Notes under the pieces: model-generated | What the model saw: only the letters and a program-made list of their open reading frames with translations | What the model was told of the DNA's origin: nothing | Databases searched by the model: none | Made by a program: the position numbers and the translations under genes | Shown here: positions 34,282 to 43,424 of the stretch, piece after piece | Layout: each line of letters starts with the position of its first letter | Position numbering within the stretch: the first letter of the stretch is position 1 | Assembly (NCBI GenBank): GCA_963809245.1 | Contig: CAWEIU010000011.1 | Span: forward strand, 372,001 to 436,000 | Direction of reading: 5' to 3' | DNA from: Roseiarcus sp963809245 | GTDB taxonomy: Bacteria > Pseudomonadota > Alphaproteobacteria > Rhizobiales > Beijerinckiaceae | Length of the DNA stretch: 64,000 nucleotides

Positions 34282-37242
34282 ATGGCGAGCCTACATGTGA
34301 TGGGAGGCGCGCACGCGCGCTCGCAACGGGTCCGGGGCGTGGTGGTTCAAATCAATGCAACGAAAGGCTCAGTTCCGCGCAGTCGGCTACCGCCTGGCGG
34401 CGGCGTAACGGGGGAACTGATCCGCAGTCGAGACTGGTCCGCAACGCCTCTCGGACCGATCGGCGCGTGGCCGCAAAGCCTGACGACCTCGCTGGGTTTT
34501 CTCCTCCACTCCCCGATCCCCATCGTCATGCTGTGGGGCGAAGAGGGGATCATGCTCTACAACGACGCCTATTCCGTTTTTGCGGGCGGGCGTCATCCCG
34601 AACTGCTGGGTTCGAGAGTTCGCGAGGGCTGGCCCGAGGTCGCCGCTTTCAACGACAACGTCATGCGGGTTTGCCTCGCCGGGCGCACGCTCGCCTATCG
34701 CGACCAGGAGCTGACCCTCTATCGGCACGGATACGCCGAACAGGTCTGGATGAACCTCGACTACTCCCCGGTGTTCGACGAGGATGGCCGCCCTGCCGGG
34801 GTCGTCGCGATCGTCGTCGAAACGACCGAAAGCGTCAGAGCGGAGCGGCGTCGCAATTTCCTCAACGATCTCGGCGAGGCATTGCGCACTTTGCATGAGC
34901 CGCACGCGTTGCTTTCGGCGACGGCAGAACGGCTCGGCCACTATCTCGGAGTCGATCGCGTCGGCTATGGAGCCGTCAGCGGAGAGGCCGAGATGACGGA
35001 GTTGCAAATCGACGCGGCGTGGGGCGCCGAGGGCGCTCCCTCGATCGTCGGCCGGCACAACATCGCCCATTTCGCCGAGCCGTTCAGGGAGGATTTCCTC
35101 GCCGGCCGGTCGATGGTGGTCCACGATTTCGCGACCGACCCAAGAACGGCCGGGATCATCGCGGAAGAACTGGCGAGGTTCTCGATCCGCGCGCAGATCG
35201 CCTTGCCCCGCTACAGCGCGGGGCGATTCGCTGGAGTGCTGTTCGTTCAAAGCGCCAGCCCGCGCCGATGGTCCGAAGACGAGGTGCTTCTGGTTCGCGA
35301 AGTCGGCGAGCGGACGTGGGCGTCGGCGGAGCGCGCGAAGGCCGAAACGGCCTTGTTGGCCAGCGAAACCAGGCTGCGGCTCGGGATGCTGGCCGGAAGG
35401 ATGAGCACCTGGGAGCTGGAGCTCGCCACGCTGAAAATTCTGCGCTCGGATAACGCCGAGGAGATTTTCGGCCGCGGCGTCACCGCAGAGGAATTCTACG
35501 GGCGTGTCCCGGCCGAAGATCAGACGGCCGACCGCGCCCGCTTCACCGCGGCTCTCAACGATCCGGAAGTTCACTACGACAGCGAGCTTCGCTATCAGCA
35601 TCCCGACGGGCGGTGGATGTGGCTTCACATCCAGGGACGCATTGTGCGGGACGCCGCCGGCCGGCCCTATCGCGCCTACGGCGTCTGCATCGACGTCACC
35701 GCGCGGAAAACGGCGGAGCTCGAAATGCAGCGCCTCAACGCGCTGCTCGCCAAACAAGTCGAAGCGCGCACCCAGGAGCGCGACCGGCTTTTCGAACTCT
35801 CCAGCGATCTCTTTGCGGTCGCAGGTTTTGACGGCCGCTTCAAGATGATCAACCCTGCTTGGACAAAGCTGCTCGGCCGTCCGGCGGAGGAGATCCTGGC
35901 GACCCCCTACCTCGAAATGGTCCAACCCGAAGATCGAAAGCAGGCAGAGGAGGTGCTCGCGACCCTCAGAGCGGGCGGCGTCATCGAGGGGTTCGAGGGT
36001 AGGACGCACGCCGCCAACGGCAGGACGGTTTGGGTCTCCTGGACGGCGGTGCCGTATGAGGACAACATTTACGCCGTTGGCCGCGACGTGACGCGCGAGC
36101 GCGAGCGGGAAGAGGCGTTCCGACAGTCCCAGAAGATGGAGGCGGTCGGCCAATTGACCGGCGGAATCGCGCACGACTTCAACAACCTGTTGGGAGCCGT
36201 GGTGGGCAGTTTCGAGTTGATCCGCCGCAGGGCCGACGATGTCGAAAAAGTTCGCCATTGGGCCGAACTTGGACTTGCGGCCGCCGAACGCGGCGCCAAG
36301 CTGACGGGCCAGCTCCTCGCGTTCTCGCGGTCGCAAAAAATGGAGCTCCAACCGATCGTCTCCTCCAGTCTCGTCGACGGCATGCGCGACATGCTGACGC
36401 GCACGCTGGGACCGATGGTCGCGCTCGGCTTCCAGCTCGAGGGAGGCGGCGCGACGGTCCGCAGCGATCCGACGCAGCTCGAAATGGCGATGCTGAACCT
36501 TTGCCTGAACGCTCGCGACGCCATGCCCGCGGGAGGAGAAATCACCGTGCGAACCGCGCGCGTGTGGTTGAGCCGCGATCCCGAGCTGCCGGCGGGCGAG
36601 TATCTCGAATTGTCGGTCGCCGACAAAGGCCCCGGCATGCCCGTCGAGGTGCTCGGGCGCGCCCTCGACCCCTTCTTCACGACGAAGCCGGTCGGCAAAG
36701 GAACCGGCCTCGGCCTGAGCCAGGTTTACGGGATTGCGCGCCAGGGCGGCGGCACGGTTCGCCTCGATAGCGCGCCCGGGGCCGGGACGACGGCCCGCAT
36801 CCTCCTGCCGATCGTCGAGGCCAACGACTTGGGCGACGTTCGAACCGAAACGGATTCCGCCTTGCAGCGCCGGGAGGGCGGAACGGCGCTGATCATCGAC
36901 GACGACGCGGACATGCGCCGCTCGTTGCGAGAGTTTCTCGAGGTGCTCGGCTACGAGGTCAGCGAAGCCGAGGACGGCGAGGCGGGCTTGGCGTTGCTCG
37001 AGCGCGAAAGACCCGATGTGATGATCGTCGACTTTGCGATGCCCGGGCTGAACGGAGCCGACGTGGCGCGCGCAGCCCGCGAAAAGCTCGGCGATCTGCC
37101 GATCGTGCTCGTCAGCGGCTACTCCGACACGGCGATCATCGAAGAGCGGATCGGCGACGGCGCGATCCTGATCCGCAAGCCATTCCGCATCGACGCTTTG
37201 CAACGGGCGATCGACGAGGCTTCAGCGAAGATCATCGTCTAG
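34282..37242 (+). CDS. hybrid sensor histidine kinase (PAS-GAF-PAS-PAS-HK-receiver)
   Basis: 986 aa with no transmembrane segment, so a cytosolic sensor. An N-terminal PAS-like domain (about 45-185) is followed by a GAF domain (about 190-355, GRFAGVLFVQSASPRRWSEDE) and two PAS/PAC domains (about 360-480 and 500-620). The kinase core has the H box GGIAHDFNNLL (His631), N box LNLCLNARDAMP, G boxes DKGPGMP and GKGTGLGLS. A C-terminal receiver domain carries Asp917 (MIVDFAMPG) and the conserved Lys (LIRKPF). This HWE/HisKA-type GIAHDFNN subclass is common in Hyphomicrobiales. No partner response regulator lies adjacent; signal unknown. Confidence 0.93.
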   Translation: MASLHVMGGAHARSQRVRGVVVQINATKGSVPRSRLPPGGGVTGELIRSRDWSATPLGPIGAWPQSLTTSLGFLLHSPIPIVMLWGEEGIMLYNDAYSVFAGGRHPELLGSRVREGWPEVAAFNDNVMRVCLAGRTLAYRDQELTLYRHGYAEQVWMNLDYSPVFDEDGRPAGVVAIVVETTESVRAERRRNFLNDLGEALRTLHEPHALLSATAERLGHYLGVDRVGYGAVSGEAEMTELQIDAAWGAEGAPSIVGRHNIAHFAEPFREDFLAGRSMVVHDFATDPRTAGIIAEELARFSIRAQIALPRYSAGRFAGVLFVQSASPRRWSEDEVLLVREVGERTWASAERAKAETALLASETRLRLGMLAGRMSTWELELATLKILRSDNAEEIFGRGVTAEEFYGRVPAEDQTADRARFTAALNDPEVHYDSELRYQHPDGRWMWLHIQGRIVRDAAGRPYRAYGVCIDVTARKTAELEMQRLNALLAKQVEARTQERDRLFELSSDLFAVAGFDGRFKMINPAWTKLLGRPAEEILATPYLEMVQPEDRKQAEEVLATLRAGGVIEGFEGRTHAANGRTVWVSWTAVPYEDNIYAVGRDVTREREREEAFRQSQKMEAVGQLTGGIAHDFNNLLGAVVGSFELIRRRADDVEKVRHWAELGLAAAERGAKLTGQLLAFSRSQKMELQPIVSSSLVDGMRDMLTRTLGPMVALGFQLEGGGATVRSDPTQLEMAMLNLCLNARDAMPAGGEITVRTARVWLSRDPELPAGEYLELSVADKGPGMPVEVLGRALDPFFTTKPVGKGTGLGLSQVYGIARQGGGTVRLDSAPGAGTTARILLPIVEANDLGDVRTETDSALQRREGGTALIIDDDADMRRSLREFLEVLGYEVSEAEDGEAGLALLERERPDVMIVDFAMPGLNGADVARAAREKLGDLPIVLVSGYSDTAIIEERIGDGAILIRKPFRIDALQRAIDEASAKIIV

Positions 37243-37302
37243 ACCTAAGGGCGCTCGTCTCGCCCGACCGCGGTCGCAACGAATTTCGTGCAGGCGCGGC
37301 GG

Positions 37303-37608
37303 TCATTCGACTGCATTAAGCCGGCGCGCTCGCAGAAGACGCGCCCTGCGAAAACGCCATGTGAGCTTCCACCTGTTCGCGCGCCACAATGGCTTTCCGG
37401 CGAGACCGGCCGCGTGCCATCCCAGCAAGGCGTTCCGCTCGCGCGCGGCGGCGATGAGTTCCAGCAGAGTATGCTCGTTGATTGCCTCGCGCATCGACTC
37501 GATGAGCCGCGCATAGTCCTCCCAATCGCCCCCGCTCGACGACCAGTCTTGCGCGGCCTTTGCAATCCCCTCGAGTTCGTCCAGCTTCTCGTTCGTCAGC
37601 TGCGACAT
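37303..37608 (-). CDS. small hypothetical protein
   Basis: 101 aa, good GAGGGGG ribosome-binding site. The first 60 residues are acidic and helical (LTNEKLDELEGIAKAAQDW, ESMREAINEHTLLELIAAARERNALL), the remainder basic (WRANRWKLTWRFRRARLLRARR). The 'LIAAARERNAL' segment is reminiscent of phage Ea22/ead-type proteins, a weak resemblance only. Stands alone between the kinase and the LuxR-type gene. Confidence 0.55.
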   Translation of the reverse strand: MSQLTNEKLDELEGIAKAAQDWSSSGGDWEDYARLIESMREAINEHTLLELIAAARERNALLGWHAAGLAGKPLWRANRWKLTWRFRRARLLRARRLNAVE

Positions 37609-37981
37609 CGACCCCCTCTTGCAGGCGCGCGCAAGACGAAGACGGATCGAAGCGCCGGCTGCTGTGCGTGGAAACTTTTTGACTCTGGCCTAACGGAGCC
37701 AAGCGCCACAACCCCCATTTGGGGTGACCAGGAGCGGCTGGACATGAAAATTTTCGTCAATTCCTCTGTTCGTCGCGCCTTCAATTGAAGTGGGAAGTCG
37801 ATTACGATTGATAAGGAAGCGGGAGTACTTGGTCGCCGGGCGAAGTTCGCCCGAGAAATACTCGCAGAGAGGCCGCGACTGGGATTAAGGGCTTGATGCG
37901 CCCTCAAAAAACGACTTCGGGCGGCCGCGAGCGGATCCTTGCAAGAGTTGACGGGGGATCGAATGTCCGGGGGAGACGCCC
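37609..37981. other. intergenic region upstream of the LuxR-type gene
   Basis: 373 nt. It contains a short inverted repeat CCCC-CATTT-GGGG near 37708-37720 and a 14-codon open frame (37744-37788, MKIFVNSSVRRAFN) with an AGGAG 8 nt before its ATG, which may be a leader peptide. The LuxR-type gene has its own GGGGGAG site just before 37982. Nothing else recognised. Confidence 0.4.
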
Positions 37982-39085
37982 ATGCCGGATTTTGCGCAGC
38001 TTGCCGGGATTGGGGAGGCGTTCATCGCCGCGGCGATCGATCCGCTGCGCTGGAACGAGGCGATGGAGGTCGCGGCGCGCGCGACGGGCAGTTTCGGCGC
38101 CGCCCTCCTTCCACGTCCCGAACTTCGCACGCCGGCCTTCCCCCGCAGCGAAACGTTGGAGCTCGTGTCGCAGGCTTATGTGAAGGACGGATGGATCAAA
38201 CGTGACCTGAGAAACAACGCGTTGCCGACGCTCATACGCGTCGGCGCCGCCTCCGACTTCGATTTCATTTCACATGACGAAATGCTGCGGCATCCCTTCT
38301 ATCAGGAGTTTCTCGCGCCGCAGGGGCTGCGGTGGTTCGCGAGCGTGAAGGTTGGCGACGGCCCTGATTTGTGGTGCCTGTCCCTCCAGCGCTCGATCGT
38401 GGAGGGGCCGTTCACGCCGAACGAATTACGTCGGCTTGCCGATCTCTCGCGCCGCCTCTCCGGCGCCGCTGAACTCGCCCGCGCCTTCGGTTTCGCCCGC
38501 GCGGAGGCGGCGTTGCAGGCCTTCGAGACGAGCGGTTCACCCGCCGCGATGATGGACAGCAACGCCGAGGTTCTTCGGCTCAACGGCTCGGCCGAGCGTC
38601 TCCTCGACGCAGATTTGAAAATCGTCGGCCGCCGCATCGTTTCGTTCGATCCGGACGCCACAGCGGCGCTCGACCGCGCCCTGCACAGCCTGATCTGGGC
38701 TGTCGAGCCGGAAGCGTTGCACCCGCCGATCCCGCTGCGGCGCCGCGGTCGACGGCCGATCCTCGCCTATCCCTCGCGGGCGCCAAGCGGGCTCGAAGCG
38801 TTCGCGCAATGTCGCGGCTTCGTCGCCTTCGTCGATCTCGAAGCGCGGCTCGTCGTCGAGGCCGCCGACCTCGCCCGCGCGTTTGCGCTGACGCCGGCCG
38901 AGGCGCGCTTGGCCAGCCGCATGTTTGAAGACGATTCGATCGAAACCGCCGCCGACAAGCTCGGGGTCGCCTATGAGACCGCGCGCAAAATCCTGAAGAA
39001 CGTGTTCGCGAAGACCGACACCCACCGTCAAGGCCAACTCGTCGCGCTCATGGCGCGCATCGGACAGCGCAATCAAAAGGGCTGA
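37982..39085 (+). CDS. LuxR-type helix-turn-helix transcriptional regulator
   Basis: 367 aa. The last 65 residues form a LuxR/GerE-type HTH: FALTPAEARLASRMFEDDSIETAADKLGV followed by YETARKILKNVFAKTDTHRQGQLVALM (the recognition helix and the typical 'K-T-x-x-R-Q-x-x-L' ending). The N-terminal about 200 residues have a PAS/GAF-like composition, including ALLPRPELRTPAFP and PAAMMDSNAEVLRLNGSAERLL (a PAS-like strand), and probably sense a ligand. No AHL-synthase gene nearby. Target genes unknown; convergent with the DUF1622/FGE genes. Confidence 0.87.
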   Translation: MPDFAQLAGIGEAFIAAAIDPLRWNEAMEVAARATGSFGAALLPRPELRTPAFPRSETLELVSQAYVKDGWIKRDLRNNALPTLIRVGAASDFDFISHDEMLRHPFYQEFLAPQGLRWFASVKVGDGPDLWCLSLQRSIVEGPFTPNELRRLADLSRRLSGAAELARAFGFARAEAALQAFETSGSPAAMMDSNAEVLRLNGSAERLLDADLKIVGRRIVSFDPDATAALDRALHSLIWAVEPEALHPPIPLRRRGRRPILAYPSRAPSGLEAFAQCRGFVAFVDLEARLVVEAADLARAFALTPAEARLASRMFEDDSIETAADKLGVAYETARKILKNVFAKTDTHRQGQLVALMARIGQRNQKG

Positions 39086-39153
39086 GGCCGGCCCGGTCTG
39101 GCGCCCCTCCCGGGCTCGCGCCGCGCGGCGCCCGAGCAAATCGCCCGTCGCGA

Positions 39154-39507
39154 TTACTCGATCGTTCGACGCTGTCGCTCGCGAATCTCTTCGACATCCC
39201 GATCGAGGAAGAAATTGAGAAACGTCCGGATAGCCGCGATTGCGGCGAGCCGGCCGATCTCATCCCATGTCGGCGCGATGGACGTTCTAACGATGTCGGC
39301 GGCAAGCTGGAACGTGAGTCCGGCGACCAGCCAGCGGGCCAAGCCCAGCCAAACCTGGCGCTTTTCCGAGTTCGTCGCAGAGCGCCGCACAACGAGGCGA
39401 AGCGTTGAAAGGAAGGCTTCCAGGGTCCCGACGGCGATGATCGTGAGCGCCATCGCGTCGATGGCCAGGGCTATGACCCTCGTCGCAGCGACGAGCCACT
39501 CCTCCAT
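39154..39507 (-). CDS. DUF1622 family membrane protein
   Basis: 117 aa. Two to three membrane helices (about 8-38, 58-75, 85-100) with the family pattern LARWLVAGLTFQLAADIVRTSIAPTWDEIGRL and AAIRTFLNFFLDRDVEE. Inner-membrane protein of unknown function. It lies 15 nt downstream of the formylglycine-generating enzyme gene on the same strand and may be co-transcribed. Confidence 0.88.
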   Translation of the reverse strand: MEEWLVAATRVIALAIDAMALTIIAVGTLEAFLSTLRLVVRRSATNSEKRQVWLGLARWLVAGLTFQLAADIVRTSIAPTWDEIGRLAAIAAIRTFLNFFLDRDVEEIRERQRRTIE

Positions 39508-39522
39508 CGCCGCCCCCTTCGC

Positions 39523-40518
39523 TCATGATCGCGAGATGCATCGGAAACCGAGATGGCATGTCGATGTGTCGACCGGCTGCGCCATGCGCGCCGCCGGCCG
39601 GTAGCGGCGGCAGTAATTCGGCGCGCATAAGTATGAGCCGCCCTTCATGACTTTCCGAGGGATCGAAGTCCTCGGCGTTTGCGGATCGAAACTCTCTTCG
39701 CGCTTCGCGCCACGCGGATTGTCGAGCGTGCAGCACGACCTCTCGATCCGCTTATGCTCCTGGTACCAGTCCGTCGTCCATTCCCACACATTGCCGGCCA
39801 TTTCATAGAGGCCGTAGCCGTTTGGCGGAAAGGAACCGACCGGCGCTGTTCCCTCATAGCCGTCTTGGGCCAGGTTCTGCCACGGGAACTCGCCCTGCCA
39901 GGTGTTCGCCATTGGTTTGCCGTCGGGCATGAATTCGTCGCCCCAAACGTACTCGGCGGCGGCGAGGCCCCCGCGCGCCGCAAATTCCCATTCGGCTTCA
40001 CTTGGCAATTCCTTGCCGATCCAGGCTGCATAGGCCTGCGCATCCTCGAACGCCACATGAACAACCGGATGATCCTCCAAGCCCGCTATAGAGCTCTGTG
40101 GGCCCTGCGGATGGCGCCAATCGGCGCCGGCCACATAGGTCCACCAGTTGTGCGTGTTTCGAAGATCGACCCTATGCGGCGCCTTCCTAAAGACGACCGA
40201 CGAGGGAACCAGAAGGTCCGGCAACGCTCCTGGATAGTCCGCCTCATTTGCGGGGCGTTCTGCGAGCGTCTGATGGCCAGTCGCCTCGACGAATAAGTGG
40301 TACTCTCGGTTTGTGACCGCGTGGCGATCCATCCAGAAGCCGCCAACGGAGACTTTGTGCGCGGGCGTCTCCTCTTTGTAATGTTTGTCGGACCCCATCA
40401 GGAAAGTCCCGCCCGGGATCCACGCCATGCCAGCGCGCGCGATCTGCTGCGGCGGGGCATCCTCGAACGCGTGTCCCCGCGCAATCTCTGGTCCGGCGCG
40501 TTCGGTAGCGTGAGCCAT
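39523..40518 (-). CDS. formylglycine-generating enzyme (sulfatase-modifying factor)
   Basis: 331 aa from the ATG at 40518, chosen because GAGGAG lies 7 nt upstream; the frame continues 34 codons further. FGE_sulfatase domain: MAWIPGGTFLMGSDKHYKEE, DRHAVTNREYHLFVEATGH, LPSEAEWEFAARGG, GLYEMAGNVWEWTTDWY and the C-terminal GGSYLCAPNYCRRYRPAAR...LGFRC. The Cys pair of CAPNYC (about Cys298 and Cys303) corresponds to the copper-binding active-site cysteines of FGE. It would oxidise a cysteine of sulfatases to formylglycine in the cytosol. Divergent from an arylsulfatase gene, its obvious client. Confidence 0.92.
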   Translation of the reverse strand: MAHATERAGPEIARGHAFEDAPPQQIARAGMAWIPGGTFLMGSDKHYKEETPAHKVSVGGFWMDRHAVTNREYHLFVEATGHQTLAERPANEADYPGALPDLLVPSSVVFRKAPHRVDLRNTHNWWTYVAGADWRHPQGPQSSIAGLEDHPVVHVAFEDAQAYAAWIGKELPSEAEWEFAARGGLAAAEYVWGDEFMPDGKPMANTWQGEFPWQNLAQDGYEGTAPVGSFPPNGYGLYEMAGNVWEWTTDWYQEHKRIERSCCTLDNPRGAKREESFDPQTPRTSIPRKVMKGGSYLCAPNYCRRYRPAARMAQPVDTSTCHLGFRCISRS

Positions 40519-41053
40519 GGCTAGCTCCTCATCATCCGCTTTCGGCGTTTCGTCGCTTCGCGACACCGACGGCGCAGGCTCTACCCTTAGGAGCCTTTGC
40601 GTCAAGTCGATCGGGATCAACGGCTCCTCACGAGCTTATTCGATGACTTTGACGAAGATTATGATCACGTCGTTCGTCTCATTCGTCTTTTATTAGAAAT
40701 CAAAGACTTCATCGGTCGAGCAACGACGGCGCAGTGAATCATTCATTCTTCTGAGCGCCACCTGGCGCCAAGGCCTGGCGTCTCATTCTCAGTTGGCTTG
40801 ACTCGTCCCCAGTCGAGTAGAATAGTCATCGTTAGGGAAAGGCGCTTTCAGGCCTACTGTCACGAGCCCGCGCATTCGATCCGCTGCGGTCGACGCTTCC
40901 AGTCCGATCGTACGAACGCCTTCGGCCCTGTGTGAGTCTCCCTGCGGGCCGTCCGGTTCGCCTGCGGAGCAAACGACAAAAATACGTCATCGTTCCAGCT
41001 GGCCAATTCGGCGGTGCGTCAATTGACCGCGCCGCCAAGCAGGGAGAAGCGGC
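40519..41053. other. divergent FGE-arylsulfatase intergenic region
   Basis: 535 nt, clearly AT-richer than flanking genes. It holds an inverted repeat GCGCCA-CCT-GGCGC (40755-40768), a directly repeated CCTGGCG just after it, and a candidate promoter for the sulfatase (listed separately). The first 100 nt are the in-frame 5' extension of FGE, which I consider untranslated. No other gene seen. Confidence 0.5.
40798..40826 (+). promoter_or_regulatory. candidate sigma70 promoter of the arylsulfatase
   Basis: TTGACT (5 of 6 to the -35 consensus), a 17-nt spacer and AATAGT (4 of 6 to -10). It would leave a leader of about 220 nt before the sulfatase ATG. Pattern match only. Confidence 0.35.
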
Positions 41054-42598
41054 ATGGCGAAGACTGACAAGCCCAACATTCTCGTCATTTGGGGCGACGA
41101 TATCGGTATTTCCAACCTCAGTTGCTATTCGCACGGCCTGATGGGCTATCAGACGCCCAACATCGACCGGATCGCCAGGGAAGGGATGATGTTCACCGAT
41201 TCCTACGGCGAGCAATCCTGCACTGCCGGAATATCGTCCTTCATCACCGGGCAGAGCGTTTATCGCACCGGCTTGTCCAAAGTCGGATTTCCCGGCGCGC
41301 CGGTCGGCATGTCCGAACAACTGGTGACGATCGCTGCGCTGTTGAAGAACCAGGGCTACGCAACCGGGCAGTTCGGCAAGAACCATTTGGGCGATCTCAA
41401 TTCGATGTTGCCGACCAACCACGGCTTCGATGAATTCTTCGGCAATCTCTATCATCTCAACGCCGAGGAAGAGCCGGAAATGGACGACTACTACCCGGAA
41501 AAGGACTTTCCGGATTTTCGTAAGATGAACGCACCACGCGGCGTCATCCACTCCTGGGCCACGGACGCGGACGACGCGACCGAAGAGCCGCGCTGGGGCC
41601 GCGTCGGCAAGCAGAAAATCACGGACACCGGACCGCTGACCAGGAAGCGGATGGAGACGTGCGATGACGAATTCATAGCCGCCGCCAAGGATTTCATGAA
41701 GCGCCAAAGCAAGGACGGCAAGCCGTTCTTCGTATGGCTCAACACCACCCACATGCACCTGTTCACGCATCCTAAACCCGAGAGCAAAGGGCAAGCAGGA
41801 CGCTGGCAGTCGCCGTATCACGACACGATGATCGACCATGACAAAAATGTCGGTCAGGCGCTCGACTATCTCGACGAACTCGGCATCGCCGACAACACAT
41901 TCGTTATGTATTCGACCGACAATGGGCCACATCGGAACTCCTGGCCTGACGCTGGCACAACGCCGTTCCGCAGCGAAAAGAACACCAATTGGGAAGGCGC
42001 ATTCCGCGTGCCGATGCTGGTGCGCTGGCCGGGGCAGATCAAGGCCGGGAGCATCTCGACCGAGATTGTCCAGCACCACGACTGGCTGCCGACATTCCTC
42101 GCGATGGCGGGCGACGCGGAGGTTGTCGAGAAGTTAAAGAAGGGGCATCAAGCGATCGGCCGGACCTACAAGAACCACATCGATGGCTACAACCTGCTGC
42201 CTTATCTGACAGGACGGGAGAAGGAGAGCCCGCGCAAGCTGTTTGTCTATTTGAGCGACGACGGCGACGTGCTCGGCCTGCGCTACGATAACTGGAAGGT
42301 CGTGTTCATGGAGCAACGCTGCCGCGGCACCATGCAGACCTGGGCCGAGCCGTTCACGCGATTGCGGCTGCCCAAGCTGTTCAACCTTCGCACCGACCCC
42401 TACGAATACGCAGATATCACCTCAAACAGCTACTACGAGTGGTTCATCTATCACGACTACATTTTATACGGCGCCTGGGCGATTACGGACAAATGGGCGG
42501 CGACCTTCAAGGACTTCCCGCCGGTCCAACATCCCAACAGCTTCACGATCGACGCGGCGCTGACAATGATGGCGGAAGCGGGCGCCGGCAAGCACTGA
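41054..42598 (+). CDS. arylsulfatase with altered formylglycine motif (C-T-A-G-I)
   Basis: 514 aa, GGGAGAAG site before the ATG. Alkaline-phosphatase-superfamily sulfatase: metal ligands in ILVIWGDDIGI (Asp15, Asp16), FGKNHLGD, STDNGPH and the SEKNTNWEGAFRVPMLVRWPG segment of bacterial arylsulfatases. The modification site reads QSCTAGISSFITGQ: Cys56 is kept, but the arginine of the CxPxR/CxAxR core is Ile60 (codon ATA). Relatives that I recall have CTAGRAAF there. No signal peptide is visible, so the enzyme is either cytosolic or exported another way. It faces an FGE gene, so the loss of Arg is notable; activity uncertain. Confidence 0.9.
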   Translation: MAKTDKPNILVIWGDDIGISNLSCYSHGLMGYQTPNIDRIAREGMMFTDSYGEQSCTAGISSFITGQSVYRTGLSKVGFPGAPVGMSEQLVTIAALLKNQGYATGQFGKNHLGDLNSMLPTNHGFDEFFGNLYHLNAEEEPEMDDYYPEKDFPDFRKMNAPRGVIHSWATDADDATEEPRWGRVGKQKITDTGPLTRKRMETCDDEFIAAAKDFMKRQSKDGKPFFVWLNTTHMHLFTHPKPESKGQAGRWQSPYHDTMIDHDKNVGQALDYLDELGIADNTFVMYSTDNGPHRNSWPDAGTTPFRSEKNTNWEGAFRVPMLVRWPGQIKAGSISTEIVQHHDWLPTFLAMAGDAEVVEKLKKGHQAIGRTYKNHIDGYNLLPYLTGREKESPRKLFVYLSDDGDVLGLRYDNWKVVFMEQRCRGTMQTWAEPFTRLRLPKLFNLRTDPYEYADITSNSYYEWFIYHDYILYGAWAITDKWAATFKDFPPVQHPNSFTIDAALTMMAEAGAGKH

Positions 42599-42599
42599 C

Positions 42600-43133
42600 A
42601 GGCTACCGCGGGCATCGCTCACCGCCCAACTCGACAACGCGCAATGGGAGCTCGATCAGACCGTTGTTCGCGCGCCCTCGGACGGCTACGTCACCAATAT
42701 CGGATTGCGCAAAGGGGCGCGCGTAACAAGCCTGCCGCTCGCGCCTGCGATGGCCTTCATCGATACTTCGCAAACGGTCATCGGGATCCAAATCCCACAG
42801 ATCGACGCTCGCTATGTGGCGCCCGGTCAGGCGGTCGAGCTGACGTTCAAGTTCGCGCCGGGGACCATCTATGCCGGCAAAGTCGAACGCGTCCTACAGG
42901 CGATCACCACGGGACAGGTGCAAGCCTCCGGCGCCGCGGTGACGCCGCGAGCGATTCAGTCCGCTCCGTTCGTGGTCCGCGTGACGCTCGACGACGCCGA
43001 TTTCACTGAACGGCTGCCGGCGGGGAGCGCCGGCGAGGTTGCAATTTTCACAGATCACGTCAAAGCCGCTCATCTGATCCGCAAAGTGCAGCTGCGGCAG
43101 ATCGCGATCACCAACTATGTCAACCCGTTTTGA
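42600..43133 (+). pseudogene. 5'-truncated HlyD/EmrA-type membrane fusion protein
   Basis: An open frame begins directly at the sulfatase stop and encodes only the C-terminal third of a HlyD-family secretion adaptor: LTAQLDNAQWELDQTVVRAPSDG (end of the hairpin and second lipoyl half), GYVTNIGLRKGARVTSLPLAP, AFIDTSQTVIGIQIPQIDARYV and the end LIRKVQLRQIAITNYVNPF. The N-terminal anchor, first lipoyl half and coiled coil are missing. The only starts are internal (TTG 42705). The join 1 nt after the sulfatase TGA looks like a deletion junction. Probably non-functional. Confidence 0.8.
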
Positions 43134-43424
43134 GAGCAGTCGAGCCAAGGATCGCAGATAAGCGCGATGGTCAGATCGGCAGGATGCATTCGCCAATGGG
43201 CTGAACGACGTCAGATCCGCGGCAGGCGTAGATCGAGAAATTCGCGACGGCAGTCGAAGACGGAGAGGCTTCCCCGGCTTCTGTGTTCTTTCCGCAACTA
43301 CGATGAATAAATTCTGCCGACTCTCTAGGGACTCTCAAAATTATTCTATCATCGAGTTGTGCTCGGGGTTAACGTTGGGGCCAGAGACTTACGACGTCTG
43401 TTCCCGTTACCCGGAGGACGCGTA

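Noticed and set aside
34387..37203. 938-codon minus-strand open frame
   Set aside because: Mirror of the hybrid histidine kinase; high GC makes antisense frames stay open.
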